Origin: Auanema rhodensis
Lineage: Eukaryota; Nematoda; Chromadorea; Rhabditida; Rhabditidae
Length of the DNA stretch: 64,000 nucleotides
Assembly: GCA_964057225.1 (NCBI GenBank)
Contig: OZ059897.1
Coordinates: 19,282,001 to 19,346,000, forward strand
Reading direction: 5' to 3'
The notes under the pieces: model-generated
What the model saw: only the letters and a program-made list of their open reading frames with translations
The model's database searches: none
What the model was told of the DNA's origin: nothing
Part shown: positions 52,298 through 64,000 of the stretch, piece after piece
Layout: each line of letters opens with the position of its first letter
Position numbering within the stretch: position 1 is the first letter of the stretch
Made by a program: the position numbers and the translations under genes

Positions 52298-55105
52298 CGC
52301 TTAATACAAAAATTAGTTATGATCGTTTGAAAAATGATGCATTAGTGTTTGTTGAGTTTCCATGTACACTCAACATTGCTTCCAAAAACATTTTGACAAA
52401 AATTTTTTCGAAAAATTTCAAAATAATTTAGCAAAAAGTAGATGTTTTTAGATTCCTTTTTTCAAGGCAAAGACGATGGACAATGTTATTAAACGAAAAA
52501 ATTAATTCTTCAGGGTGAAAATCGAGGATATAAGTGTGAACTTATAACAGTTGATATCTCGGTACATTTTTAAGCTAGCGCAAATCTGATAACACAGATC
52601 GACGCAGCTTAAAAATCCGCATCGAATGCACTATACTACATTGAGAAACGCTTAATACAAAAATTAGTTATGATCGTTTGAAAAATGATGCATTAGTGTA
52701 TGTTGAGTTTCCATGTACACTCAACATTGCTTCCAAAAACATTTTGACAAAAATTTTTTCGAAAAATTTCAAAATAATTTAGCAAAAAGTAGATGTTTTT
52801 AGATTCCTTTTTTCAAGGCAAAGACGATGGACAATGTTATTTAACGAAAAAATTAATTCTTCAGGGTGAAAATCGAGGATATATGTGTAAACTTATATCA
52901 GTTGATATCTCGGTGCATTTTTAAGCTAGCGCAAATCTGATAACACAGATCGACGCAGCTTAAAAATCCGCATCGAATGCACTATACTACATTGAGAAAC
53001 GCTCAATACAAAAATTAGTTATGATCGTTTGAAAAATGATGCATTAGTGTATGTTGAGTTTCCATGTACACTCAACATTGCTTCCAAAAACATTTTGACA
53101 AAAATTTTTTCGAAAAATTTCAAAATAATTTAGCAAAAAGTAGATGTTTTTAGATTCCTTTTTTCAAGGCAAAGACGATGGACAATGTTATTTAACGAAA
53201 AAATTAATTCTTCAGGGTGAAAATCGAGGATATAAGTGTAAACTTATATCAGTTGATATCTCGGTGCATTTTTAAGCTAGCGCAAATCTGATAACACAGA
53301 TCGACGCAGCTTAAAAATCCGCATCGAATGCACTATACTACATTGAGAAACGCTTAATACAAAAATTAGTTATGATCGTTTGAAAAATGATGCATTAGTG
53401 TATGTTGAGTTTCCATGTACACTCAACATTGCTTCCAAAAACATTTTGACAAAATATTTTTCGAAAAATTTCAAAATAATTTAGCAAAAAGTAGATGTTT
53501 TTAGATTCCTTTTTTCAAGGCAAAGACGATGGACAATGTTATTCAACGAAAAAATTAATTCTTCAGGGTGAAAATCGAGGATATAAGTGTGAACTTATAT
53601 CAGTTGATATCTCGGTGCATTTTTAAGCTAGCGCAAATCTGATAACACAGATCGACGCAGCTTAAAAATCCGCATCGAATGCACTATACTACATTGAGAA
53701 ACGCTCAATACAAAAATTAGTTATGATCGTTTGAAAAATGATGCATTAGTGTATGTTGAGTTTCCATGTACACTCAACATTGCTTCCAAAAACATTTTGA
53801 CAAAAATTTTTTCGAAAAATTTCAAAATAATTTAGCAAAAAGTAGATGTTTTTAGATTCCTTTTTTCAAGGCAAAGACGATGGACAATGTTATTTAACGA
53901 AAAAATTAATTCTTCAGGGTGAAAATCGAGGATATAAGTGTAAACTTATATCAGTTGATATCTCGGTGCATTTTTAAGCTAGCGCAAATCTGATAACACA
54001 GATCGACGCAGCTTAAAAATCCGCATCGAATGCACTATACTACATTGAGAAACGCTTAATACAAAAATTAGTTATGATCGTTTGAAAAATGATGCATTAG
54101 TGTATGTTGAGTTTCCATGTACACTCAACATTGCTTCCAAAAACATTTTGACAAAAATTTTTTCGAAAAATTTCAAAATAATTTAGCAAAAAGTAGATGT
54201 TTTTAGATTTCTTTTTTCAAGGCAAAGACGATGGACAATGTTATTCAACGAAAAAATTAATTCTTCATGGTGAAAATCGAGGATATAAGTGTGAACTTAT
54301 ATCAGTTGATATCTCGGTGCATTTTTAAGCTAGCGCAAATCTGATAACACAGATCGACGCAGCTTAAAAATCCGCATCGAATGCACTATACTACATTGAG
54401 AAACGCTCAATACAAAAATTAGTTATGATCGTTTGAAAAATGATGCATTAGTGTATGTTGAGTTTCCATGTACACTCAACATTGCTTCCAAAAACATTTT
54501 GACAAAAATTTTTTCGAAAAATTTCAAAATAATTTAGCAAAAAGTAGATGTTTTTAGATTTCTTTTTTCAAGGCAAAGACGATGGACAATGTTATTCAAC
54601 GAAAAAATTAATTCTTCAGGGTGAAAATCGAGGATATAAGTGTAAACTTATATCAGTTGATATCTCGGTGCATTTTTAAGCTAGCGCAAATCTGATAACA
54701 CAGATCGACGCAGCTTAAAAATCCGCATCGAATGCACTATACTACATTGAGAAACGCTCAATACAAAAATTAGTTATGATCGTTTGAAAAATGATGCATT
54801 AGTGTATGTTGAGTTTCCATGTACACTCAACATTGCTTCCAAAAACATTTTGACAAAAATTTTTTCGAAAAATTTCAAAATAATTTAGCAAAAAGTAGAT
54901 GTTTTTAGATTCCTTTTTTCAAGGCAAAGACGATGGACAATGTTATTTAACGAAAAAATTAATTCTTCAGGGTGAAAATCGAGGATATAAGTGTAAACTT
55001 ATATCAGTTGATATCTCGGTGCATTTTTAAGCTAGCGCAAATCTGATAACACAGATCGACGCAGCTTAAAAATCCGCATCGAATGCACTATACTACATTG
55101 AGAAA
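52298..55105. repeat. I-K-C5-L-C5 block and following copies (M150-M157)
   Basis: M150 is an I type with T52 and A194. M151 is K, M152 C5, M153 L, M154 C5. M155 has 'gatttctt' and 'ttcatggtg', M156 has C5 with C158T, and M157 is C5. The run K, C5, L, C5, 'catggtg' recurs in compressed form at 58612-60015. Confidence 0.8.
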
Positions 55106-56156
55106 CGCTTAATACAAAAATTAGTTATGATCGTTTGAAAAATGATGCATTAGTGTATGTTGAGTTTCCATGTACACTCAACATTGCTTCCAAAAACATT
55201 TTGACAAAAATTTTTTCGAAAAATTTCAAAATAATTTAGCAAAAAGTAGATGTTTTTAGATTCCTTTTTTCAAGGCAAAGACGATGGACAATGTTATTCA
55301 ACGAAAAAATTAATTCTTCAGGGTGAAAATCGAGGATATAAGTGTGAACTTATAACAGTTGATATCTCGGTACATTTTTAAGCTAGCGCAAATCTGATAA
55401 CACAGATCGACGCAGCTTAAAAATCCGCATCGAATGCACTATACTACATTGAGAAACGCTTAATACAAAAATTAGTTATGATCGTTTGAAAAATGATGCA
55501 TTAGTGTTTGTTGAGTTTCCATGTACACTCAACATTGCTTCCAAAAACATTTTGACAAAAATTTTTTCGAAAAATTTCAAAATAATTTAGCAAAAAGTAG
55601 ATGTTTTTAGATTCCTTTTTTCAAGGCAAAGACGATGGACAATGTTATTAAACGAAAAAATTAATTCTTCAGGGTGAAAATCGAGGATATAAGTGTGAAC
55701 TTATAACAGTTGATATCTCGGTACATTTTTAAGCTAGCGCAAATCTGATAACACAGATCGACGCAGCTTAAAAATCCGCATCGAATGCACTATACTACAT
55801 TGAGAAACGCTTAATACAAAAATTAGTTATGATCGTTTGAAAAATGATGCATTAGTGTATGTTGAGTTTCCATGTACACTCAACATTGCTTCCAAAAACA
55901 TTTTGACAAAAATTTTTTCGAAAAATTTCAAAATAATTTAGCAAAAAGTAGATGTTTTTAGATTCCTTTTTTCAAGGCAAAGACGATGGACAATGTTATT
56001 TAACGAAAAAATTAATTCTTCAGGGTGAAAATCGAGGATATAAGTGTAAACTTATATCAGTTGATATCTCGGTGCATTTTTAAGCTAGCGCAAATCTGAT
56101 AACACAGATCGACGCAGCTTAAAAATCCGCATCGAACACTATACTACATTGAGAAA
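55106..56156. repeat. 1051-bp triplet, copy 1 (M158-M160)
   Basis: I type (C194); I type with T52 and A194 ('ttaaacg'); then a D-like copy with the 2-bp deletion (56136/56137, 349 bp). The block repeats immediately. Confidence 0.9.
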
Positions 56157-57207
56157 CGCTTAATACAAAAATTAGTTATGATCGTTTGAAAAATGATGCA
56201 TTAGTGTATGTTGAGTTTCCATGTACACTCAACATTGCTTCCAAAAACATTTTGACAAAAATTTTTTCGAAAAATTTCAAAATAATTTAGCAAAAAGTAG
56301 ATGTTTTTAGATTCCTTTTTTCAAGGCAAAGACGATGGACAATGTTATTCAACGAAAAAATTAATTCTTCAGGGTGAAAATCGAGGATATAAGTGTGAAC
56401 TTATAACAGTTGATATCTCGGTACATTTTTAAGCTAGCGCAAATCTGATAACACAGATCGACGCAGCTTAAAAATCCGCATCGAATGCACTATACTACAT
56501 TGAGAAACGCTTAATACAAAAATTAGTTATGATCGTTTGAAAAATGATGCATTAGTGTTTGTTGAGTTTCCATGTACACTCAACATTGCTTCCAAAAACA
56601 TTTTGACAAAAATTTTTTCGAAAAATTTCAAAATAATTTAGCAAAAAGTAGATGTTTTTAGATTCCTTTTTTCAAGGCAAAGACGATGGACAATGTTATT
56701 AAACGAAAAAATTAATTCTTCAGGGTGAAAATCGAGGATATAAGTGTGAACTTATAACAGTTGATATCTCGGTACATTTTTAAGCTAGCGCAAATCTGAT
56801 AACACAGATCGACGCAGCTTAAAAATCCGCATCGAATGCACTATACTACATTGAGAAACGCTTAATACAAAAATTAGTTATGATCGTTTGAAAAATGATG
56901 CATTAGTGTATGTTGAGTTTCCATGTACACTCAACATTGCTTCCAAAAACATTTTGACAAAAATTTTTTCGAAAAATTTCAAAATAATTTAGCAAAAAGT
57001 AGATGTTTTTAGATTCCTTTTTTCAAGGCAAAGACGATGGACAATGTTATTTAACGAAAAAATTAATTCTTCAGGGTGAAAATCGAGGATATAAGTGTAA
57101 ACTTATATCAGTTGATATCTCGGTGCATTTTTAAGCTAGCGCAAATCTGATAACACAGATCGACGCAGCTTAAAAATCCGCATCGAACACTATACTACAT
57201 TGAGAAA
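56157..57207. repeat. 1051-bp triplet, copy 2 (M161-M163)
   Basis: It has the same three monomers as 55106-56156, including the 2-bp deletion (57187/57188). I saw no difference between the two copies, so this is one of the youngest duplications in the window. Confidence 0.9.
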
Positions 57208-58611
57208 CGCTTAATACAAAAATTAGTTATGATCGTTTGAAAAATGATGCATTAGTGTATGTTGAGTTTCCATGTACACTCAACATTGCTTCCAAAAACA
57301 TTTTGACAAAAATTTTTTCGAAAAATTTCAAAATAATTTAGCAAAAAGTAGATGTTTTTAGATTCCTTTTTTCAAGGCAAAGACGATGGACAATGTTATT
57401 CAACGAAAAAATTAATTCTTCAGGGTGAAAATCGAGGATATAAGTGTGAACTTATAACAGTTGATATCTCGGTACATTTTTAAGCTAGCGCAAATCTGAT
57501 AACACAGATCGACGCAGCTTAAAAATCCGCATCGAATGCACTATACTACATTGAGAAACGCTTAATACAAAAATTAGTTATGATCGTTTGAAAAATGATG
57601 CATTAGTGTATGTTGAGTTTCCATGTACACTCAACATTGCTTCCAAAAACATTTTGACAAAAATTTTTTCGAAAAATTTCAAAATAATTTAGCAAAAAGT
57701 AGATGTTTTTAGATTCCTTTTTTCAAGGCAAAGACGATGGACAATGTTATTTAACGAAAAAATTAATTCTTCAGGGTGAAAATCGAGGATATATGTGTAA
57801 ACTTATATCAGTTGATATCTCGGTGCATTTTTAAGCTAGCGCAAATCTGATAACACAGATCGACGCAGCTTAAAAATCCGCATCGAATGCACTATACTAC
57901 ATTGAGAAACGCTCAATACAAAAATTAGTTATGATCGTTTGAAAAATGATGCATTAGTGTATGTTGAGTTTCCATGTACACTCAACATTGCTTCCAAAAA
58001 CATTTTGACAAAAATTTTTTCGAAAAATTTCAAAATAATTTAGCAAAAAGTAGATGTTTTTAGATTCCTTTTTTCAAGGCAAAGACGATGGACAATGTTA
58101 TTTAACGAAAAAATTAATTCTTCAGGGTGAAAATCGAGGATATAAGTGTAAACTTATATCAGTTGATATCTCGGTGCATTTTTAAGCTAGCGCAAATCTG
58201 ATAACACAGATCGACGCAGCTTAAAAATCCGCATCGAATGCACTATACTACATTGAGAAACGCTTAATACAAAAATTAGTTATGATCGTTTGAAAAATGA
58301 TGCATTAGTGTATGTTGAGTTTCCATGTACACTCAACATTGCTTCCAAAAACATTTTGACAAAATATTTTTCGAAAAATTTCAAAATAATTTAGCAAAAA
58401 GTAGATGTTTTTAGATTCCTTTTTTCAAGGCAAAGACGATGGACAATGTTATTCAACGAAAAAATTAATTCTTCAGGGTGAAAATCGAGGATATAAGTGT
58501 GAACTTATATCAGTTGATATCTCGGTGCATTTTTAAGCTAGCGCAAATCTGATAACACAGATCGACGCAGCTTAAAAATCCGCATCGAATGCACTATACT
58601 ACATTGAGAAA
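57208..58611. repeat. I-K-C5-L block (M164-M167)
   Basis: An I monomer, a K monomer (T236), a C5 monomer and an L monomer (TA at n105-106). It is the intact form against which the fused copy at 58963 can be compared. Confidence 0.8.
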
Positions 58612-58962
58612 CGCTTAATACAAAAATTAGTTATGATCGTTTGAAAAATGATGCATTAGTGTATGTTGAGTTTCCATGTACACTCAACATTGCTTCCAAA
58701 AACATTTTGACAAAAATTTTTTCGAAAAATTTCAAAATAATTTAGCAAAAAGTAGATGTTTTTAGATTCCTTTTTTCAAGGCAAAGACGATGGACAATGT
58801 TATTTAACGAAAAAATTAATTCTTCAGGGTGAAAATCGAGGATATATGTGTAAACTTATATCAGTTGATATCTCGGTGCATTTTTAAGCTAGCGCAAATC
58901 TGATAACACAGATCGACGCAGCTTAAAAATCCGCATCGAATGCACTATACTACATTGAGAAA

Positions 58963-59313
58963 CGCTCAATACAAAAATTAGTTATGATCGTTTGAAAAAT
59001 GATGCATTAGTGTATGTTGAGTTTCCATGTACACTCAACATTGCTTCCAAAAACATTTTGACAAAATATTTTTCGAAAAATTTCAAAATAATTTAGCAAA
59101 AAGTAGATGTTTTTAGATTCCTTTTTTCAAGGCAAAGACGATGGACAATGTTATTCAACGAAAAAATTAATTCTTCAGGGTGAAAATCGAGGATATAAGT
59201 GTGAACTTATATCAGTTGATATCTCGGTGCATTTTTAAGCTAGCGCAAATCTGATAACACAGATCGACGCAGCTTAAAAATCCGCATCGAATGCACTATA
59301 CTACATTTAGAAA
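58963..59313. repeat. Fusion monomer C5/L (M169)
   Basis: This copy opens with C5, like the monomer that normally follows K, but continues with the TA swap at n105-106, C194, G241 and the 'atttagaaa' tail (T346) of an L monomer. Elsewhere (M151-M153, M165-M167, M173-M175) C5 and L are two separate successive monomers. M169 therefore looks like the product of a crossover within n5-105 that removed one monomer, while keeping the length at exactly 351 bp. Confidence 0.85.
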
Positions 59314-60015
59314 CGCTCAATACAAAAATTAGTTATGATCGTTTGAAAAATGATGCATTAGTGTATGTTGAGTTTCCATGTACACTCAACATTGCTTCCA
59401 AAAACATTTTGACAAAAATTTTTTCGAAAAATTTCAAAATAATTTAGCAAAAAGTAGATGTTTTTAGATTCCTTTTTTCAAGGCAAAGACGATGGACAAT
59501 GTTATTTAACGAAAAAATTAATTCTTCAGGGTGAAAATCGAGGATATAAGTGTAAACTTATATCAGTTGATATCTCGGTGCATTTTTAAGCTAGCGCAAA
59601 TCTGATAACACAGATCGACGCAGCTTAAAAATCCGCATCGAATGCACTATACTACATTGAGAAACGCTTAATACAAAAATTAGTTATGATCGTTTGAAAA
59701 ATGATGCATTAGTGTATGTTGAGTTTCCATGTACACTCAACATTGCTTCCAAAAACATTTTGACAAAAATTTTTTCGAAAAATTTCAAAATAATTTAGCA
59801 AAAAGTAGATGTTTTTAGATTTCTTTTTTCAAGGCAAAGACGATGGACAATGTTATTCAACGAAAAAATTAATTCTTCATGGTGAAAATCGAGGATATAA
59901 GTGTGAACTTATATCAGTTGATATCTCGGTGCATTTTTAAGCTAGCGCAAATCTGATAACACAGATCGACGCAGCTTAAAAATCCGCATCGAATGCACTA
60001 TACTACATTGAGAAA

Positions 60016-63000
60016 CGCTTAATACAAAAATTAGTTATGATCGTTTGAAAAATGATGCATTAGTGTATGTTGAGTTTCCATGTACACTCAACATTGCTTC
60101 CAAAAACATTTTGACAAAAATTTTTTCGAAAAATTTCAAAATAATTTAGCAAAAAGTAGATGTTTTTAGATTCCTTTTTTCAAGGCAAAGACGATGGACA
60201 ATGTTATTCAACGAAAAAATTAATTCTTCAGGGTGAAAATCGAGGATATAAGTGTGAACTTATAACAGTTGATATCTCGGTACATTTTTAAGCTAGCGCA
60301 AATCTGATAACACAGATCGACGCAGCTTAAAAATCCGCATCGAATGCACTATACTACATTGAGAAACGCTTAATACAAAAATTAGTTATGATCGTTTGAA
60401 AAATGATGCATTAGTGTATGTTGAGTTTCCATGTACACTCAACATTGCTTCCAAAAACATTTTGACAAAAATTTTTTCGAAAAATTTCAAAATAATTTAG
60501 CAAAAAGTAGATGTTTTTAGATTCCTTTTTTCAAGGCAAAGACGATGGACAATGTTATTTAACGAAAAAATTAATTCTTCAGGGTGAAAATCGAGGATAT
60601 ATGTGTAAACTTATATCAGTTGATATCTCGGTGCATTTTTAAGCTAGCGCAAATCTGATAACACAGATCGACGCAGCTTAAAAATCCGCATCGAATGCAC
60701 TATACTACATTGAGAAACGCTCAATACAAAAATTAGTTATGATCGTTTGAAAAATGATGCATTAGTGTATGTTGAGTTTCCATGTACACTCAACATTGCT
60801 TCCAAAAACATTTTGACAAAAATTTTTTCGAAAAATTTCAAAATAATTTAGCAAAAAGTAGATGTTTTTAGATTCCTTTTTTCAAGGCAAAGACGATGGA
60901 CAATGTTATTTAACGAAAAAATTAATTCTTCAGGGTGAAAATCGAGGATATAAGTGTAAACTTATATCAGTTGATATCTCGGTGCATTTTTAAGCTAGCG
61001 CAAATCTGATAACACAGATCGACGCAGCTTAAAAATCCGCATCGAATGCACTATACTACATTGAGAAACGCTTAATACAAAAATTAGTTATGATCGTTTG
61101 AAAAATGATGCATTAGTGTATGTTGAGTTTCCATGTACACTCAACATTGCTTCCAAAAACATTTTGACAAAATATTTTTCGAAAAATTTCAAAATAATTT
61201 AGCAAAAAGTAGATGTTTTTAGATTCCTTTTTTCAAGGCAAAGACGATGGACAATGTTATTCAACGAAAAAATTAATTCTTCAGGGTGAAAATCGAGGAT
61301 ATAAGTGTGAACTTATATCAGTTGATATCTCGGTGCATTTTTAAGCTAGCGCAAATCTGATAACACAGATCGACGCAGCTTAAAAATCCGCATCGAATGC
61401 ACTATACTACATTTAGAAACGCTCAATACAAAAATTAGTTATGATCGTTTGAAAAATGATGCATTAGTGTATGTTGAGTTTCCATGTACACTCAACATTG
61501 CTTCCAAAAACATTTTGACAAAAATTTTTTCGAAAAATTTCAAAATAATTTAGCAAAAAGTAGATGTTTTTAGATTCCTTTTTTCAAGGCAAAGACGATG
61601 GACAATGTTATTTAACGAAAAAATTAATTCTTCAGGGTGAAAATCGAGGATATAAGTGTAAACTTATATCAGTTGATATCTCGGTGCATTTTTAAGCTAG
61701 CGCAAATCTGATAACACAGATCGACGCAGCTTAAAAATCCGCATCGAATGCACTATACTACATTGAGGAACGCTCAATACAAAAATTAGTTATGATCGTT
61801 TGAAAAATGATGCATTAGTGTATGTTGAGTTTCCATGTACACTCAACATTGCTTCCAAAAACATTTTGACAAAAATTTTTTCGAAAAATTTCAAAATAAT
61901 TTAGCAAAAAGTAGATGTTTTTAGATTCCTTTTTTCAAGGCAAAGACGATGGACAATGTTATTTAACGAAAAAATTAATTCTTCAGGGTGAAAATCGAGG
62001 ATATAAGTGTAAACTTATATCAGTTGATATCTCGGTGCATTTTTAAGCTAGCGCAAATCTGATAACACAGATCGACGCAGCTTAAAAATCCGCATCGAAT
62101 GCACTATACTACATTGAGAAACGCTTAATACAAAAATTAGTTATGATCGTTCGAAAAATGATGCATTAGTGTATGTTGAGTTTCCATGTACACTCAACAT
62201 TGCTTCCAAAAACATTTTGACAAAAATTTTTTCGAAAAATTTCAAAATAATTTAGCAAAAAGTAGATGTTTTTAGATTCCTTTTTTCAAGGCAAAGACGA
62301 TGGACAATGTTATTCAACGAAAAAATTAATTCTTCAGGGTGAAAATCGAGGATATAAGTGTGAACTTATAACAGTTGATATCTCGGTACATTTTTAAGCT
62401 AGCGCAAATCTGATAACACAGATCGACGCAGCTTAAAAATCCGCATCGAATGCACTATACTACATTGAGAAACGCTTAATACAAAAATTAGTTATGATCG
62501 TTTGAAAAATGATGCATTAGTGTATGTTGAGTTTCCATGTACACTCAACATTGCTTCCAAAAACATTTTGACAAAAATTTTTTCGAAAAATTTCAAAATA
62601 ATTTAGCAAAAAGTAGATGTTTTTAGATTCCTTTTTCCAAGGCAAAGACGATGGACAATGTTATTTAACGAAAAAATTAATTCTTCAGGGTGAAAATCGA
62701 GGATATAAGTGTAAACTTATATCAGTTGATATCTCGGTGCATTTTTAAGCTAGCGCAAATCTGATAACACAGATCGACGCAGCTTAAAAATCCGCATCGA
62801 ATGCACTATACTACATTGAGAAACGCTTAATACAAAAATTAGTTATGATCGTTTGAAAAATGATGCATTAGTGTATGTTGAGTTTCCATGTACACTCAAC
62901 ATTGCTTCCAAAAACATTTTGACAAAAATTTTTTCGAAAAATTTCAAAATAATTTAGCAAAAAGTAGATGTTTTTAGATTCCTTTTTTCAAGGCAAAGAC

Positions 63001-63876
63001 GATGGACAATGTTATTTAACGAAAAAATTAATTCTTCAGGGTGAAAATCGAGGATATATGTGTAAACTTATATCAGTTGATATCTCGGTGCATTTTTAAG
63101 CTAGCGCAAATCTGATAACACAGATCGACGCAGCTTAAAAATCCGCATCGAATGCACTATACTACATTGAGAAACGCTCAATACAAAAATTAGTTATGAT
63201 CGTTTGAAAAATGATGCATTAGTGTATGTTGAGTTTCCATGTACACTCAACATTGCTTCCAAAAACATTTTGACAAAAATTTTTTCGAAAAATTTCAAAA
63301 TAATTTAGCAAAAAGTAGATGTTTTTAGATTCCTTTTTTCAAGGCAAAGACGATGGACAATGTTATTTAACGAAAAAATTAATTCTTCAGGGTGAAAATC
63401 GAGGATATAAGTGTAAACTTATATCAGTTGATATCTCGGTGCATTTTTAAGCTAGCGCAAATCTGATAACACAGATCGACGCAGCTTAAAAATCCGCATC
63501 GAATGCACTATACTACATTGAGAAACGCTTAATACAAAAATTAGTTATGATCGTTTGAAAAATGATGCATTAGTGTATGTTGAGTTTCCATGTACACTCA
63601 ACATTGCTTCCAAAAACATTTTGACAAAAATTTTTTCGAAAAATTTCAAAATAATTTAGCAAAAAGTAGATGTTTTTAGATTCCTTATTTCAAGGCAAAG
63701 ACGATGGACAATGTTATTTAACGAAAAAATTAATTCTTCAGGGTGAAAATCGAGGATATATGTGTAAACTTATATCAGTTGATATCTCGGTGCATTTTTA
63801 AGCTAGCGCAAATCTGATAACACAGATCGACGCAGCTTAAAAATCCGCATCGAATGCACTATACTACATTGAGAAA
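60016..63876. repeat. I-K-C5-L-C5 block and terminal copies (M172-M182)
   Basis: M172 I, M173 K, M174 C5, M175 L with T346 tail, M176 C5 with 'gaggaacg' tail, M177 C5, M178 I with 'gttcgaaa', M179 D-like with 'tttttccaagg', M180 K, M181 C5, M182 K with 'ccttatttc'. K is followed by C5 at every occurrence except the last (M182 to M183). Confidence 0.8.
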
Positions 63877-64000
63877 CGCTTAATACAAAAATTAGTTATG
63901 ATCGTTTGAAAAATGATGCATTAGTGTATGTTGAGTTTCCATGTACACTCAACATTGCTTCCAAAAACATTTTGACAAAAATTTTTTCGAAAAATTTCAA
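63877..64000. repeat. Partial monomer at the window edge (M183)
   Basis: The first 124 bp of a further copy (n1-124), opening with the ordinary T5, is cut by the end of the window. The array continues beyond it. Confidence 0.97.

Larger units (their letters stand above)
1..64000. repeat. 351-bp tandem satellite DNA array (whole window)
   Basis: The sequence is a head-to-tail array of one 351-bp unit. The opening 'cgcttaatac' (or a one-base variant) recurs at 1, 352, 703, 1054 and on to 63877, giving 182 full copies and a 124-bp partial copy. All copies have the same orientation, and I found no foreign insertion, inversion or unique segment. Any two copies differ at only a few positions, and the differences are mostly shared by many copies rather than private. 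One copy counted by hand is about 31% G+C. The unit length is close to two nucleosome repeats, as in many eukaryotic satellites, which fits a heterochromatic or centromeric location; that location is inferred, not shown. I do not recognise the family. No frame is open: 351 is 3 x 117, so frames stay in register between copies, yet all six contain stops in each monomer. Confidence 0.99.
32994..64000. repeat. Zone 3: satellite subfamily with I, J, K, L, C5 and A304 variants (M95-M183)
   Basis: The I type has A250 ('tataacag') with G241 and A267 (21 copies, M96 to M178). C5 ('cgctcaatac') occurs in 26 copies from M102 to M181. A304 ('gatcaacg') occurs in 10 copies from M101 to M147. C136 occurs in M99, M105, M108 and M136. 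K has T236 ('atatgtgtaa': M132, M151, M165, M168, M173, M180, M182). L has TA at n105-106 (M153, M167, M169, M175). J is strongly diverged (M110, M138, M142). The G345 tail, G11, F, G and H markers are absent. All seven length variants other than M24 are in this zone. There is no gene. Confidence 0.9.

Noticed and set aside
55106-57207. Treating identical tandem triplets as proof of very recent biology.
   Set aside because: Assembly errors in satellites produce the same picture. I report the observation but do not claim an age.
1-64000. A long repeat protein: 351 is a multiple of three, so an open frame would run through the array.
   Set aside because: Plus-strand frames have stops at n5-7, n31-33 and n132-134, among others. 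All three minus-strand phases also have stops in each monomer. The longest stop-free run I found is about 200 nt, across G345-tail junctions, without a start codon.
1-64000. CRISPR-like array.
   Set aside because: The whole 351-bp unit repeats with no unique spacers, and the unit is an order of magnitude longer than CRISPR repeats.
1-64000. rDNA spacer subrepeats or tandem transposon copies.
   Set aside because: No rRNA sequence, terminal repeats, target-site duplications or transposase frame are present, and every junction is the same in-register join.
1-64000. Naming the organism or a known satellite family (for example the Drosophila 359-bp or beetle satellites).
   Set aside because: Length and AT-content are similar to insect satellites but I see no sequence match that I can vouch for.

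Overview
The whole window is one uninterrupted tandem satellite-DNA array. A monomer of 351 bp is repeated head to tail, always in the same orientation. There are 182 complete copies (1-63876) and the first 124 bp of a 183rd (63877-64000). There is no gene, RNA gene, transposon, spacer or unique flank, and both window edges lie inside the array. One monomer counted by hand is 31% G+C with 12 CpG, about 1.4 times expectation, so CpG is not depleted. A block this long and this homogeneous is typical of centromeric, pericentromeric or other constitutive heterochromatin of a eukaryote. AT-richness, retained CpG and monomer size are compatible with an insect or other invertebrate, but I do not recognise the family and name no species.

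Numbering: n1 is the first c of the 'cgctt' that opens each copy. Copies start at 1+351(k-1) for M1-M24, 8424+351(k-25) for M25-M106, 37204+351(k-107) for M107-M113, 39662 (M114), 40013, 40364, 40716 (M117)+351 steps to 41769 (M120), 42121 (M121)+351 steps to 46684 (M134), 47033 (M135)+351 steps to 55808 (M160), 56157, 56508, 56859 (M163), then 57208 (M164)+351 steps to 63877 (M183). Only eight copies are not 351 bp.

Copies differ at a limited set of shared diagnostic positions, and these define a left-to-right layout. Zone 1 (1-9827) carries A67, G125, T298 and A274 variants and a partial 7-monomer higher-order repeat (HOR). A short homogeneous run follows (9828-11231). Zone 2 (11232-32993) carries the F, G and H variants in 3-, 5- and 9/10-monomer HORs. 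Zone 3 (32994-64000) carries A250 (I type), C5, A304, the diverged J monomer and the K and L variants, with 3-monomer HORs that grow and shrink by whole monomers. Chimeric monomers, shared private mutations at whole-monomer spacing and one clear fusion monomer (58963-59313) point to repeated unequal exchange or gene conversion.

Each monomer also contains three dyad symmetries: n52-79, n230-251 and a 51-bp dyad at n269-319. There is an AT-rich core at n93-127. Most variants that have spread to many copies fall in loops or unpaired positions of these dyads. All six reading frames are closed in every monomer type examined, so no protein is encoded.
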